NCBI GenBank assembly: GCA_003445895.1
Contig: DMCD01000135.1
Coordinates: 1 to 5,450, forward strand
Source: Lachnoclostridium sp.
Lineage (GTDB): Bacteria; Bacillota; Clostridia; Lachnospirales; Lachnospiraceae
Direction of reading: 5' to 3'
Length of the DNA stretch: 5,450 bases
This document shows positions 1-5,315 of this stretch, piece after piece; within the stretch, counting starts at the first letter, position 1; every line of letters starts with the position of its first letter. A program made the translations under genes and the position numbers. The notes beneath the pieces were generated by a model. That model ran no database searches. It saw only the letters and a list, made by a program, of their open reading frames with translations, and was not told the origin of the DNA.

Positions 1-287
1 GTATAAGCGCCCTCCTCTGCCTCGAAGGAAGCCATGCCGTCTGCATCGGTCTTCTGCAGCGTGCAGGAAAGATCCGAGCAGAACTGCACCGAAGCATCCG
101 CCACCGGCTTTCCCTCCGTGTCTGTGACGAACACCCGGTAGACCTCGGCATCATTTGCCAGAACCTCTCCGTCCGCATGGACTACCGCAGCGGCCGCCGT
201 CTCCTCCGGCTGTTTTCCCCCGCAGCCTGCGGCAAAGGATACGGAAAGTGCCGCCGCCAGCAGCAGTGCAGATATCTGTTTTTTCAT
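1..287 (-). CDS. Lipoprotein with carboxypeptidase-regulatory-like (Ig/transthyretin-fold) domain, 3' end missing
   Basis: The first 95 residues are present; the rest lies beyond the left edge. The start at 287 is preceded by a perfect AGGAGG (295-300) with a 7-base spacer. Residues 1-21 form a lipoprotein signal peptide: MKK, then a hydrophobic Leu/Ala stretch, then A19-A20-G21-C22 as lipobox, so Cys22 should be lipidated and the protein anchored on the outer face of the membrane. After a short Gly/Glu/Ala-rich linker, residues 49-95 (VYRVFVTDTEGKPVADASVQ, then a Cys70/Cys75 pair and KTDADGMASF) follow the pattern 'V-D-x-x-G-x-PV-x-x-A-x-V-Q...T-D-x-x-G-x-x-x-F', typical of carboxypeptidase regulatory-like beta-sandwich domains in Clostridia surface lipoproteins. 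Such domains are sometimes found with redox or nutrient-binding modules, but nothing visible here gives a specific function. It lies downstream of a tRNA gene and a terminator, so it is probably transcribed from its own promoter. Confidence 0.8.
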   Translation of the reverse strand, partial: MKKQISALLLAAALSVSFAAGCGGKQPEETAAAAVVHADGEVLANDAEVYRVFVTDTEGKPVADASVQFCSDLSCTLQKTDADGMASFEAEEGAY

Positions 288-326
288 ATCAAAACCTCCT
301 GTCTTTCTCCGGTCTGTTGCCGGAAA

Positions 327-354
327 AACATAGAAATCATATATCGACTGTAAA
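327..354 (-). promoter_or_regulatory. Candidate sigma-A promoter of the lipoprotein gene
   Basis: On the minus strand a TTTACA box (354-349, 5/6 match to TTGACA) and a TATGTT box (332-327, 4/6 match to TATAAT) are separated by 16 bases. It lies between the tRNA terminator and the ribosome binding site at 295-300, leaving a leader of roughly 30 bases. A second possible -10 (TATGAT) overlaps the spacer, so the exact start site is open. Confidence 0.4.
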
Positions 355-360
355 TACGAC

Positions 361-391
361 AAAACGGAGATGCCAGAAGGCATCTCCGTTT
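361..391 (-). terminator. Intrinsic terminator downstream of tRNA-Val
   Basis: A perfect 13-base inverted repeat (362-374 with 379-391) encloses a 4-base loop. On the minus strand the hairpin ends in a short TTTT run (364-361), part of which pairs within the stem. On the plus strand the T run is followed at once by ATCAGG, so the minus direction, directly after the tRNA gene, fits better. The tail is short, so some read-through into the lipoprotein gene is possible. Confidence 0.65.
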
Positions 392-399
392 ATCAGGAA

Positions 400-472
400 T
401 GGGCGCGACGGGGCTCGAACCCGTGACCTCCCGCGTGTGAGGCGGACGCTCTCCCGGCTGAGCTACACTCCC
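400..472 (-). tRNA. tRNA-Val (anticodon CAC)
   Basis: Read on the minus strand the 73-base sequence folds as a full cloverleaf: acceptor GGGAGTG/CGCGCCC, D stem GCTC/GAGC, anticodon stem TCCGC/GCGGG, anticodon loop CTCACAC with CAC at positions 34-36, variable loop AGGTC, T stem ACGGG/CCCGT with loop TTCGAGC, and discriminator A73. The anticodon CAC reads GUG, giving valine. CCA is not encoded (TTC follows the discriminator) and must be added after transcription. The acceptor stem has one A4-G69 mismatch and a U6-G67 wobble, and the anticodon stem starts with a U27-G43 wobble; all other stems are intact. Assigned by manual folding, not by a tRNA-finding program. Confidence 0.93.
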
Positions 473-484
473 AATGCAAAAATG

Positions 485-513
485 ATTCTACCACGAACCA
501 TTTTCAAATTCAA
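485..513 (-). promoter_or_regulatory. Promoter of tRNA-Val
   Basis: On the minus strand TTGAAT (513-508) and TAGAAT (490-485) are separated by exactly 17 bases. A TG dinucleotide one base before the -10 gives an extended -10. The first tRNA base lies 12 bases past the -10 box, so the 5' leader would be only about 5 bases, which is typical for a tRNA gene. Confidence 0.7.
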
Positions 514-531
514 GTACCATTTCACGCACCG

Positions 532-560
532 TTGCATAATCTTTCCGAATTGATTATAAT
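532..560 (+). promoter_or_regulatory. Promoter of the DUF4145/SH3 membrane protein gene
   Basis: A perfect TATAAT (555-560) lies 17 bases downstream of TTGCAT (532-537; only the TTG matches consensus). Transcription would begin near 567, giving a leader of about 34 bases to the ATG at 601. It diverges from the tRNA promoter at 485-513; the two -35 boxes are only 18 bases apart. Confidence 0.6.
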
Positions 561-600
561 AAATAAAGAACTTATAGAAATAAAGGAGTGTTTCGCAGGT

Positions 601-1680
601 ATGAGTGATTTTAAGGGCGAGGCCTGGAGCGCGATCCGGGAAGGAAACAGTATTGTGGAAGGGCTGATTGCCCAGAAGCATTATAAAGAAGCGATGATCA
701 ACGCCAGAGGCACACTGCAGACGATGGTGACAGACCTCTGCGAGCGAAACGGCATCGAGGAGCGCAATCTCGTTGATATGATCAATGCACTGAACGAGCG
801 CGGCGTCATCGATGACAATACCTATCAGCATTACAATAAGATCCGCATGCTCGGCAACCGCGCCATGAATGAGGATGACAACAGCGCATACAACGCCCAG
901 CAGGCCCATCACCTGCTTTCCCAGGAGACCTACGCCTACGCGAATATGGTCTCCGGAAGAGGCGGCAGCTCCGATGAGGAGGAGCGCCCGGCAAGAGCCT
1001 CCCGTCCGGCGGCAAAGACAGCATCCGCTGCCCCCGCAGGAAGACCGGCCGTAAGGGCCGCATCCGCAGCTTCTGCGGAAAGACCGGCTGCCAAGTCCCA
1101 GGGAGCAAAGCGCCCGTCCGCCGGTGAGGATGGTCCGTCCCCGGATCTTCCTTTTGAAAAGGATGCCCCGGCTGCAAAGAAGAGACCGGCATCCGGCGCC
1201 CAGAGAAGCACTTCTTCCATGAGCGCGCAGGATCGCCCGCGGAAGTCCTCCGCACAGCGGACCACCCGCACCTCCCAGAGGAACATAAGCCGCGGTCCGG
1301 CCATCGATCCGGGCAGCATCATCAAGCCGCTGCTTCTTCTGGCCATCATTATCGTTCTGATTATTATTGTCCGCCTGATCAAGCCGGCCAAGGAACAGGT
1401 TCCGGAGACCACCGAGCCCGTGACCGTCGAAGAAGTCGTCGAGACGGAGCCGGTCACCGAGGCGGAGACCGAGCCGCCGGCACCGGTGATGGTCAAGACC
1501 ACGGACCGCGTACGCCTGCGCACAACGCCTTCCACGGACGACGCCAACAACATCGCCGCCACCGTGGATAAGGACACCGAACTGGAATATGTCCGGGATG
1601 AAAACACCGAATGGACGGTTGTCCTGGTGAACGGTGCAGAGTTCTACGTCAGCAGCCAGTTTGTGACACCGGTAAATTAG
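601..1680 (+). CDS. Membrane-anchored DUF4145-like / SH3 domain protein
   Basis: 359 residues. The ATG at 601 is preferred because AAAGGAG (582-588) precedes it by 12 bases; an in-frame TTG at 532 would sit on the promoter -35. Residues 1-115 are a mostly helical domain with the pattern 'AxxNARGTLQTMV...LGNRAMNEDD...AxxAHHLL', which resembles DUF4145/HEPN-like domains. Residues 121-235 are a low-complexity linker rich in Ala, Pro, Ser, Lys and Arg with repeated RPA(A/V) units. One transmembrane helix spans about 244-260 (LLLLAIIIVLIIIV), followed by an acidic Glu/Thr/Pro/Val stalk (266-295). Residues 297-357 match a bacterial SH3 domain (VRLRTTPSTDD, then a GAEFYVSSQFV end). With no signal peptide and a basic linker before the helix, the N-terminal domain should be cytoplasmic and the SH3 domain external, where such domains often contact the cell wall. 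A role linking an internal domain to the wall is inference. The gene stands alone between its own promoter and terminator. Domain assignments rest on pattern recognition only; the DUF4145 call is the less certain. Confidence 0.85.
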   Translation: MSDFKGEAWSAIREGNSIVEGLIAQKHYKEAMINARGTLQTMVTDLCERNGIEERNLVDMINALNERGVIDDNTYQHYNKIRMLGNRAMNEDDNSAYNAQQAHHLLSQETYAYANMVSGRGGSSDEEERPARASRPAAKTASAAPAGRPAVRAASAASAERPAAKSQGAKRPSAGEDGPSPDLPFEKDAPAAKKRPASGAQRSTSSMSAQDRPRKSSAQRTTRTSQRNISRGPAIDPGSIIKPLLLLAIIIVLIIIVRLIKPAKEQVPETTEPVTVEEVVETEPVTEAETEPPAPVMVKTTDRVRLRTTPSTDDANNIAATVDKDTELEYVRDENTEWTVVLVNGAEFYVSSQFVTPVN

Positions 1681-1692
1681 TGAATACAGGGA

Positions 1693-1731
1693 AGGGCCCG
1701 CCGCACCACAGTGCGGCAGGCCCTCTTTTTT
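1693..1731 (+). terminator. Intrinsic terminator of the SH3 protein gene
   Basis: A 13-position GC-rich stem (1693-1705 with 1712-1724, one C-A mismatch) with a 6-base loop is followed by C and six T (1726-1731). It starts 12 bases after the stop codon. The convergent symporter gene ends at 1767; read on the minus strand the same hairpin has only TTCCC after it, so it would be a poor terminator for that unit, though it may still act as a 3' stabilising hairpin. Confidence 0.9.
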
Positions 1732-1766
1732 CACACCTGAATCTTTTTATCCGCCATATCTTTCTG

Positions 1767-3137
1767 TCAGTTTTTATCCGGCGCAATCAGACTGCCAATC
1801 ACAAACGCAATGGCCGAAGGAATGCAGGGGAAGAAACCGCCCAAAGAAGGCATTGCCACGCCAAGCCAGCCCAGTACAACCACTGCTATGCCGACCAGAG
1901 AAGCGGCGATGGCGCCCTTTCCGGAGCCCTGCTTCCACAGAATACCGCCCACAAAAGGAACAAAGCAGGCTGCTGCCAGGAAGGAGTAGAACATATTCAG
2001 CATGTCCAGAATACTTCCTGCATTCAGCGCCAGATAAACGCCGAGAATCATCACGACCACATTCAGACCCAGTGTGATTTTCGATAATTGTTTTTCAGAA
2101 TAATCCTTCTTCAGAGTTCCCAGCAGAATATCCTTTGTCAGCACGGAAGACATAACGATAAACACACAATCGATGGTAGACATAACTGCGGCAAGAACTG
2201 CTGCAATAATGAGGGCACAGACGAGGGCCGGCAGTTCCTGCATGATTACCGTAAAAAATGCCGAATCACCTGATGCACCATAAACCGTATTGCCGTATGC
2301 GCCTATAAATGCCGGCATCAGGGCCAGCGGAATCATCAACAGGAAGGAAATAAAATGGGCTGCTTTAGCTGTATTGGCGCTCTTCGCAGAATTGACGCGC
2401 ATAAACACATTCTGGTCAGTAGTCATGCCAAGAACAACCGGAAGTGCCATGGCCAGGAAGGCAGCCGGCGTTGTACCGCTGAAGTCCAGCGCGCCGGGGG
2501 TGGCAGTGCCGGCAGCCTGTGCGGCGCGAATTGTGTCGATGGCGCCATTGCCTAGAAGCACAAATACAGTCAGAAGAAGTCCGATGGTGATAACCGCTGT
2601 CTGTACCACAGAAGTGGCAAACGCGCCCCACAGGCCTGCCAGCTGGGAATAACCGAAAACAACAACCGCAATGGCCAGAACGCCGACCACGCCGGGCAGT
2701 CCCAGCGCCTCAAACAGGGCCTTTCCGGCCATCAGCTGTCCTGCCAGAAGTCCGATGGAGGAAAATGCGGTACTAATGTCATAGATCAGGCCCGGAACCT
2801 CACTGTGATAACGCTCACGGGTGAAATCGGCGAGAGATGTATATCTGTTCTTATAAATAAGATCACAGAGGAACACGGCAACCAGCGCTGTGACAGCACA
2901 TGCAATACCATACGCAGAACCGGCCAGACCCTGTGCGGCGCCACCGCCGGCACCGCCGACCACAAAGCCATTACCGATGTTGGCACCGATACAGCCTCCG
3001 ATCAGCAGCAGCACACCCCCGGACTTTCCCATGGACAGATAACTCTCAAAGCTTGTGGAATACCGTCGGCCATACCATCCAATAGCAAGCATGGCGGCGA
3101 AATAGACTGCAACAACAATAATAATCGTAATCAGCAT
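1767..3137 (-). CDS. Sodium:solute symporter (SSS family)
   Basis: 456 residues, slightly short for the family (usually about 480-550). The ATG at 3137 has GAGGAG (3146-3151) 8 bases upstream. The protein is hydrophobic throughout, consistent with the 12-13 transmembrane helices and LeuT fold of SSS transporters. Helix 1 is about residues 2-22, followed by the cytoplasmic 'YSTSFESYLSMGKSGG' turn and a Gly-rich second helix (GGCIGANIGNGF, then GGAGGGAAQG). The clearest signature is 'IIAAVLAAVMSTIDCVFIVM' (310-329) with Ser320-Thr321, matching the Ser/Thr pair that binds sodium in PutP (Ser340/Thr341) and vSGLT. It should couple sodium entry to uptake of an organic solute; the sequence does not show which. 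It follows the OYE-type reductase on the same strand after 41 bases, so the pair is probably one operon and the transporter likely supplies the reductase substrate (inference). It ends facing the convergent SH3 gene, with no convincing terminator of its own in the 86-base gap. Confidence 0.9.
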   Translation of the reverse strand: MLITIIIVVAVYFAAMLAIGWYGRRYSTSFESYLSMGKSGGVLLLIGGCIGANIGNGFVVGGAGGGAAQGLAGSAYGIACAVTALVAVFLCDLIYKNRYTSLADFTRERYHSEVPGLIYDISTAFSSIGLLAGQLMAGKALFEALGLPGVVGVLAIAVVVFGYSQLAGLWGAFATSVVQTAVITIGLLLTVFVLLGNGAIDTIRAAQAAGTATPGALDFSGTTPAAFLAMALPVVLGMTTDQNVFMRVNSAKSANTAKAAHFISFLLMIPLALMPAFIGAYGNTVYGASGDSAFFTVIMQELPALVCALIIAAVLAAVMSTIDCVFIVMSSVLTKDILLGTLKKDYSEKQLSKITLGLNVVVMILGVYLALNAGSILDMLNMFYSFLAAACFVPFVGGILWKQGSGKGAIAASLVGIAVVVLGWLGVAMPSLGGFFPCIPSAIAFVIGSLIAPDKN

Positions 3138-3178
3138 AACTCTTTCTCCTCTCCCTTCATTCCTTTATTATGGATACA

Positions 3179-5131
3179 CTATTCGATATATGAACCGGCA
3201 TCATAGCCTTCATGAACTGCCGCGGCAACGTTGCGCCCCTGCTTGCAGTCGCCGATGATCCAGAACTCTTCCGCGCAGTTCCGGAATCGTTCCACTTCCT
3301 CGATCCTGGCACGGACACCGGCTGCGATAATTACGGTATCCGCATACATCGTGAATCTCTCTCCATTCTTTTCCGCCACGGCACCGTCCTGCGTAATCTC
3401 CATGCAGCGGGTATCTGTGTATGTCTCCACACCCAGACGAGCCAGTTCCAGGAGAACAGCCTCATGATGCAGATATGGTGCGTCCCGGCACAGCTCCGGT
3501 TTCATTTCTATCAATGTGACCTTACGGCCCTGCTCTGCAAGCCAGATCGCTTCTTCGCATCCGACAAGGCCGCCGCCCAGGATCAGAACGTTCTCGCCGA
3601 CTTTATCCATATTGTCGTGCATTCCGATGGCCAGCACAGTGTTCTTTCCATCCACACCCGGAATCGGTGGTTTGACCGGCTCTGCACCGATAGCCATAAC
3701 GAGGGCATCCGGATGAAGGTTCCCGGCCAGCTCCGGTGTCACGGTGGTATTCAGCATTACGGTGATTTTCCGTTTATTTACCCGGTCAATCAGCACATGC
3801 ATGAATTTATCCATGTCTTTCTTAAAAGAAACATGCTTTGCAAAATTCATCGCGCCGCCCAGATAAGCGTTCTTTTCTGCCAGAATAACTTCGTGGCCGC
3901 GATCTGCAAGACTCACTGCAGCCTGCATTCCGGCCGGTCCGCCTCCCACGACCAGAACCTTCCTGGGCACCTTTGCCGGCCTTACAAACTTTTCGGTATA
4001 CTCCCGCCCGGCAACAGGGTTCACGGTACATCGGACAATGCGGGTACAGTACTTGACATAAGGCACAAACGACTCACTGATACAGGAATTACATCGCTGG
4101 CAGGGATTGATGTCATTCACTCTGCCTGTGCGGATCTTATCAGGCAGATCCGGATCCGCAAGAAGCGGTCTTGCCAGACACACGATATCCGCCTTGCCGG
4201 ATTCCACAATGTCGAGCATCAGATCCGGGTCTCCCAGGCCGCCCACCGTCGCGACTGGAGTTTTTACTTCCTTTTTGATTGCCTCCGCATACTGTACATT
4301 GCAGCCATGCGGCATAAACATATTCGGGAACATCTTCTGGTTGGTTTCCGGATAATGGAAGGAACCGGAAGAAACATGAATCAGGTCTACCTTACCGTCA
4401 ATCAGTTTGGCAAACTCCACCTGATCTTCTATGGTAAGACCGCCTTTTACATACTCTGTACCGCTCATGCGGAACTCCAGAAGCATATTTGGACATTTCC
4501 TGCGGATATTATCAATGACCATCAGTGCAAAGCGCGCCCGGTTTTCCAGACTGCCGCCGAAACGATCCGTGCGCTGGTTATGCAGCGGAGACAGGAATTC
4601 ATGGATCAGCCATCCGTGACCACCGTGAATAGTGATCATCTCCACACCGCCGTACATTGCCATCTCAGCCGCATCTCCGAAACGCTCCACGATATAATGG
4701 ATCGTCTCTTCGTCCAGGGCAGTGTAGTCCTTTCCCAGATGCCCCTTCCGCGCGCTGGGTGCCCAGATGGGGCCGTCATAGTACTCAGGATTGGTACGGC
4801 CGCCGGGATGGACCAGCTCAATGGCAGGAATTGAGTTGTGCCGCTTAATTGCGTCTGTTGCCATCAGCAGGGACGGCAGTACCGCATCACTGTCCAAAGC
4901 CAGGCAGAGTTTATGGGAAATGCCTGTTTTCAGGTCAATACGGGACTCTCCCATGTTGACGATCGCTGCGCCGCCTCTTGCCTTGCGCTCAAACACAGCA
5001 ATGTTTTCTTCGGTAAAACAGCAATCCGGTGTCAGATTAGACAGTGCCAGCGGGGCCGACTCGATACGGTTTTTGATGATCCGATTACCTAACCGCATAG
5101 GTTCAAAGAGTTTTTGATATTTTTTGTCCAT
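3179..5131 (-). CDS. OYE-type FMN/4Fe-4S/FAD NAD(P)H-dependent ene-reductase (enoate reductase / 2,4-dienoyl-CoA reductase / BaiCD-BaiH-like)
   Basis: 650 residues, the usual size of this family (about 640-670). The ATG at 5131 has AAAGGAG (5144-5150) 12 bases upstream; an open frame continues to a TTG at 5245 but lacks a ribosome site. Residues 1-335 are the FMN-binding TIM barrel (KLFEPMRLGNRIIKNRI at 7-23; HGGHGWLIHEFLSPLHNQRT at 169-188; FGGSLENRARF at 191-201; ATVGGLGDPD at 294-303). Residues 344-368 hold the 4Fe-4S cysteines (C344, C347, C350, then C362 and/or C368 before TVNP). From 391 on are two dinucleotide folds: VVGGGPAG (394-401, FAD) and LGGGLVG (518-524, NAD(P)H). Glu542 at the end of the following strand favours NADH. 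The architecture is that of FadH, clostridial enoate reductase, BaiCD/BaiH and trimethylamine dehydrogenase: electrons pass from NAD(P)H through FAD and the cluster to FMN, which reduces an activated C=C bond in the cytoplasm. Oddities: Trp174 occupies the place of the usual proton-donor Tyr; His259 may match the catalytic His252 of FadH. First gene of a likely operon with the symporter. The substrate cannot be read from the sequence. Confidence 0.92.
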   Translation of the reverse strand: MDKKYQKLFEPMRLGNRIIKNRIESAPLALSNLTPDCCFTEENIAVFERKARGGAAIVNMGESRIDLKTGISHKLCLALDSDAVLPSLLMATDAIKRHNSIPAIELVHPGGRTNPEYYDGPIWAPSARKGHLGKDYTALDEETIHYIVERFGDAAEMAMYGGVEMITIHGGHGWLIHEFLSPLHNQRTDRFGGSLENRARFALMVIDNIRRKCPNMLLEFRMSGTEYVKGGLTIEDQVEFAKLIDGKVDLIHVSSGSFHYPETNQKMFPNMFMPHGCNVQYAEAIKKEVKTPVATVGGLGDPDLMLDIVESGKADIVCLARPLLADPDLPDKIRTGRVNDINPCQRCNSCISESFVPYVKYCTRIVRCTVNPVAGREYTEKFVRPAKVPRKVLVVGGGPAGMQAAVSLADRGHEVILAEKNAYLGGAMNFAKHVSFKKDMDKFMHVLIDRVNKRKITVMLNTTVTPELAGNLHPDALVMAIGAEPVKPPIPGVDGKNTVLAIGMHDNMDKVGENVLILGGGLVGCEEAIWLAEQGRKVTLIEMKPELCRDAPYLHHEAVLLELARLGVETYTDTRCMEITQDGAVAEKNGERFTMYADTVIIAAGVRARIEEVERFRNCAEEFWIIGDCKQGRNVAAAVHEGYDAGSYIE

Positions 5132-5185
5132 ATGAATGCTTTTCTCCTTTATACCTGATTGCAAGTGTCTTCTTTTGTAGTGTAG

Positions 5186-5205
5186 CACTGTATTACTGTA
5201 TAGTG
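5186..5205. promoter_or_regulatory. Near-palindrome upstream of the reductase gene, candidate operator
   Basis: CACTGTA (5186-5192) and TATAGTG (5199-5205) form an inverted repeat with one mismatch in seven and a 6-base centre. The same stretch contains a direct repeat of ACTGTAT (5187-5193 and 5195-5201, period 8). It lies 55-74 bases before the reductase start, between that gene and the intron end, a plausible place for a regulator site or core promoter. I could not fix a convincing -35/-10 pair: TTGAAG (5233-5228) with GATATC (5210-5205) at 17 bases is the best and is weak. Confidence 0.3.
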
Positions 5206-5215
5206 ATATCGTTGC

Positions 5216-5244
5216 ATTGCGCAGAATCTTCAATATATTGCGCA
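5216..5244 (-). repeat. Direct repeat TGCGCAAT x2, 21-base period
   Basis: On the minus strand TGCGCAAT occurs at 5244-5237 and again at 5223-5216, exactly 21 bases (two helical turns) apart. The core TGCGCA is itself palindromic, and CAATATATTG (5231-5240) is a 10-base palindrome between and overlapping the copies. The first copy begins right at the predicted 3' junction of the group II intron. Spacing by two helical turns suits paired binding of a regulator dimer, or the repeat may be part of the intron's insertion site; both are inference. Confidence 0.45.
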
Positions 5245-5247
5245 ATT

Positions 5248-5280
5248 GAGTAGGAGGGGGTGATTAGCCCCCGTCCTCTC
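5248..5280 (-). ncRNA. Group II intron domain VI with branch-point A
   Basis: On the minus strand GAG-AGGA-C-GGGGG pairs with CCCCC-TCCT-A-CTC around a 7-base loop (5267-5261). One C (5273) on the 5' side and one A (5251) on the 3' side are bulged. The bulged A5251 is the expected branch-point adenosine, six bases before the predicted last intron base at 5245. Confidence 0.82.
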
Positions 5281-5282
5281 AC

Positions 5283-5314
5283 ACCACCGTGCGTACCGTG
5301 CGGTACACGGCGGT
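5283..5314 (-). ncRNA. Group II intron domain V
   Basis: Read 5'-3' on the minus strand: ACCGCCGTG, TACC, loop GCAC, GGTA, a 2-base bulge CG, then CACGGTGGT. The lower arms pair over 9 bases with one G-U wobble at the CGC triad, and the upper arms over 4. This is the catalytic hairpin of group II introns: lower stem, 2-base bulge, upper stem and tetraloop, about 34 bases long. A CGC triad in place of AGC is known in some bacterial classes such as IIC. The loop GCAC departs from the usual GNRA form. Confidence 0.85.
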
Positions 5315-5315
5315 T

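Noticed and set aside
532..600. TTG start giving a 23-residue longer SH3 protein
   Set aside because: It would begin on the promoter -35 box, upstream of the expected transcription start; the ATG at 601 has a ribosome site.
970..1110. Ala/Pro/Arg repeats in the SH3 protein linker as a possible DNA repeat array
   Set aside because: The units (RPA(A/V), AASAA) are imperfect and of variable length at the DNA level; this is a low-complexity protein linker, not a CRISPR or tandem repeat array.
463..1734. Long minus-strand open frame (423 codons) opposite the SH3 protein gene
   Set aside because: It covers the tRNA gene and the terminator; its product is a Gly/Cys/Arg-rich low-complexity sequence, as expected from the antisense of an Ala/Pro-rich GC-rich gene. 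The plus-strand frame has a promoter, ribosome site, recognisable domains and terminator.
1744..1780. Direct repeat TTTTTATCCG (1744-1753 and 1771-1780)
   Set aside because: Ten bases at the end of the symporter gene and just past it, with no further similarity; likely chance in a short intergenic stretch.
3212..4834. Long plus-strand open frame (540 codons) opposite the reductase gene
   Set aside because: Its product is rich in His, Cys and Arg with no recognisable domain, and it is antisense to a clear 650-residue flavoprotein with all family motifs.
3179..5131. Assignment of the reductase as baiCD, baiH or fadH
   Set aside because: Architecture and length fit all of these, but no bai neighbours are present, and active-site and cysteine spacing details differ from FadH; a specific symbol would overstate the evidence.
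5132..5245. 38-codon N-terminal extension of the reductase starting at a TTG at 5245
   Set aside because: It has no ribosome binding site, begins at the intron junction, and homologous proteins start at the MDKKYQKLFEPMRLGN-type sequence encoded from 5131.
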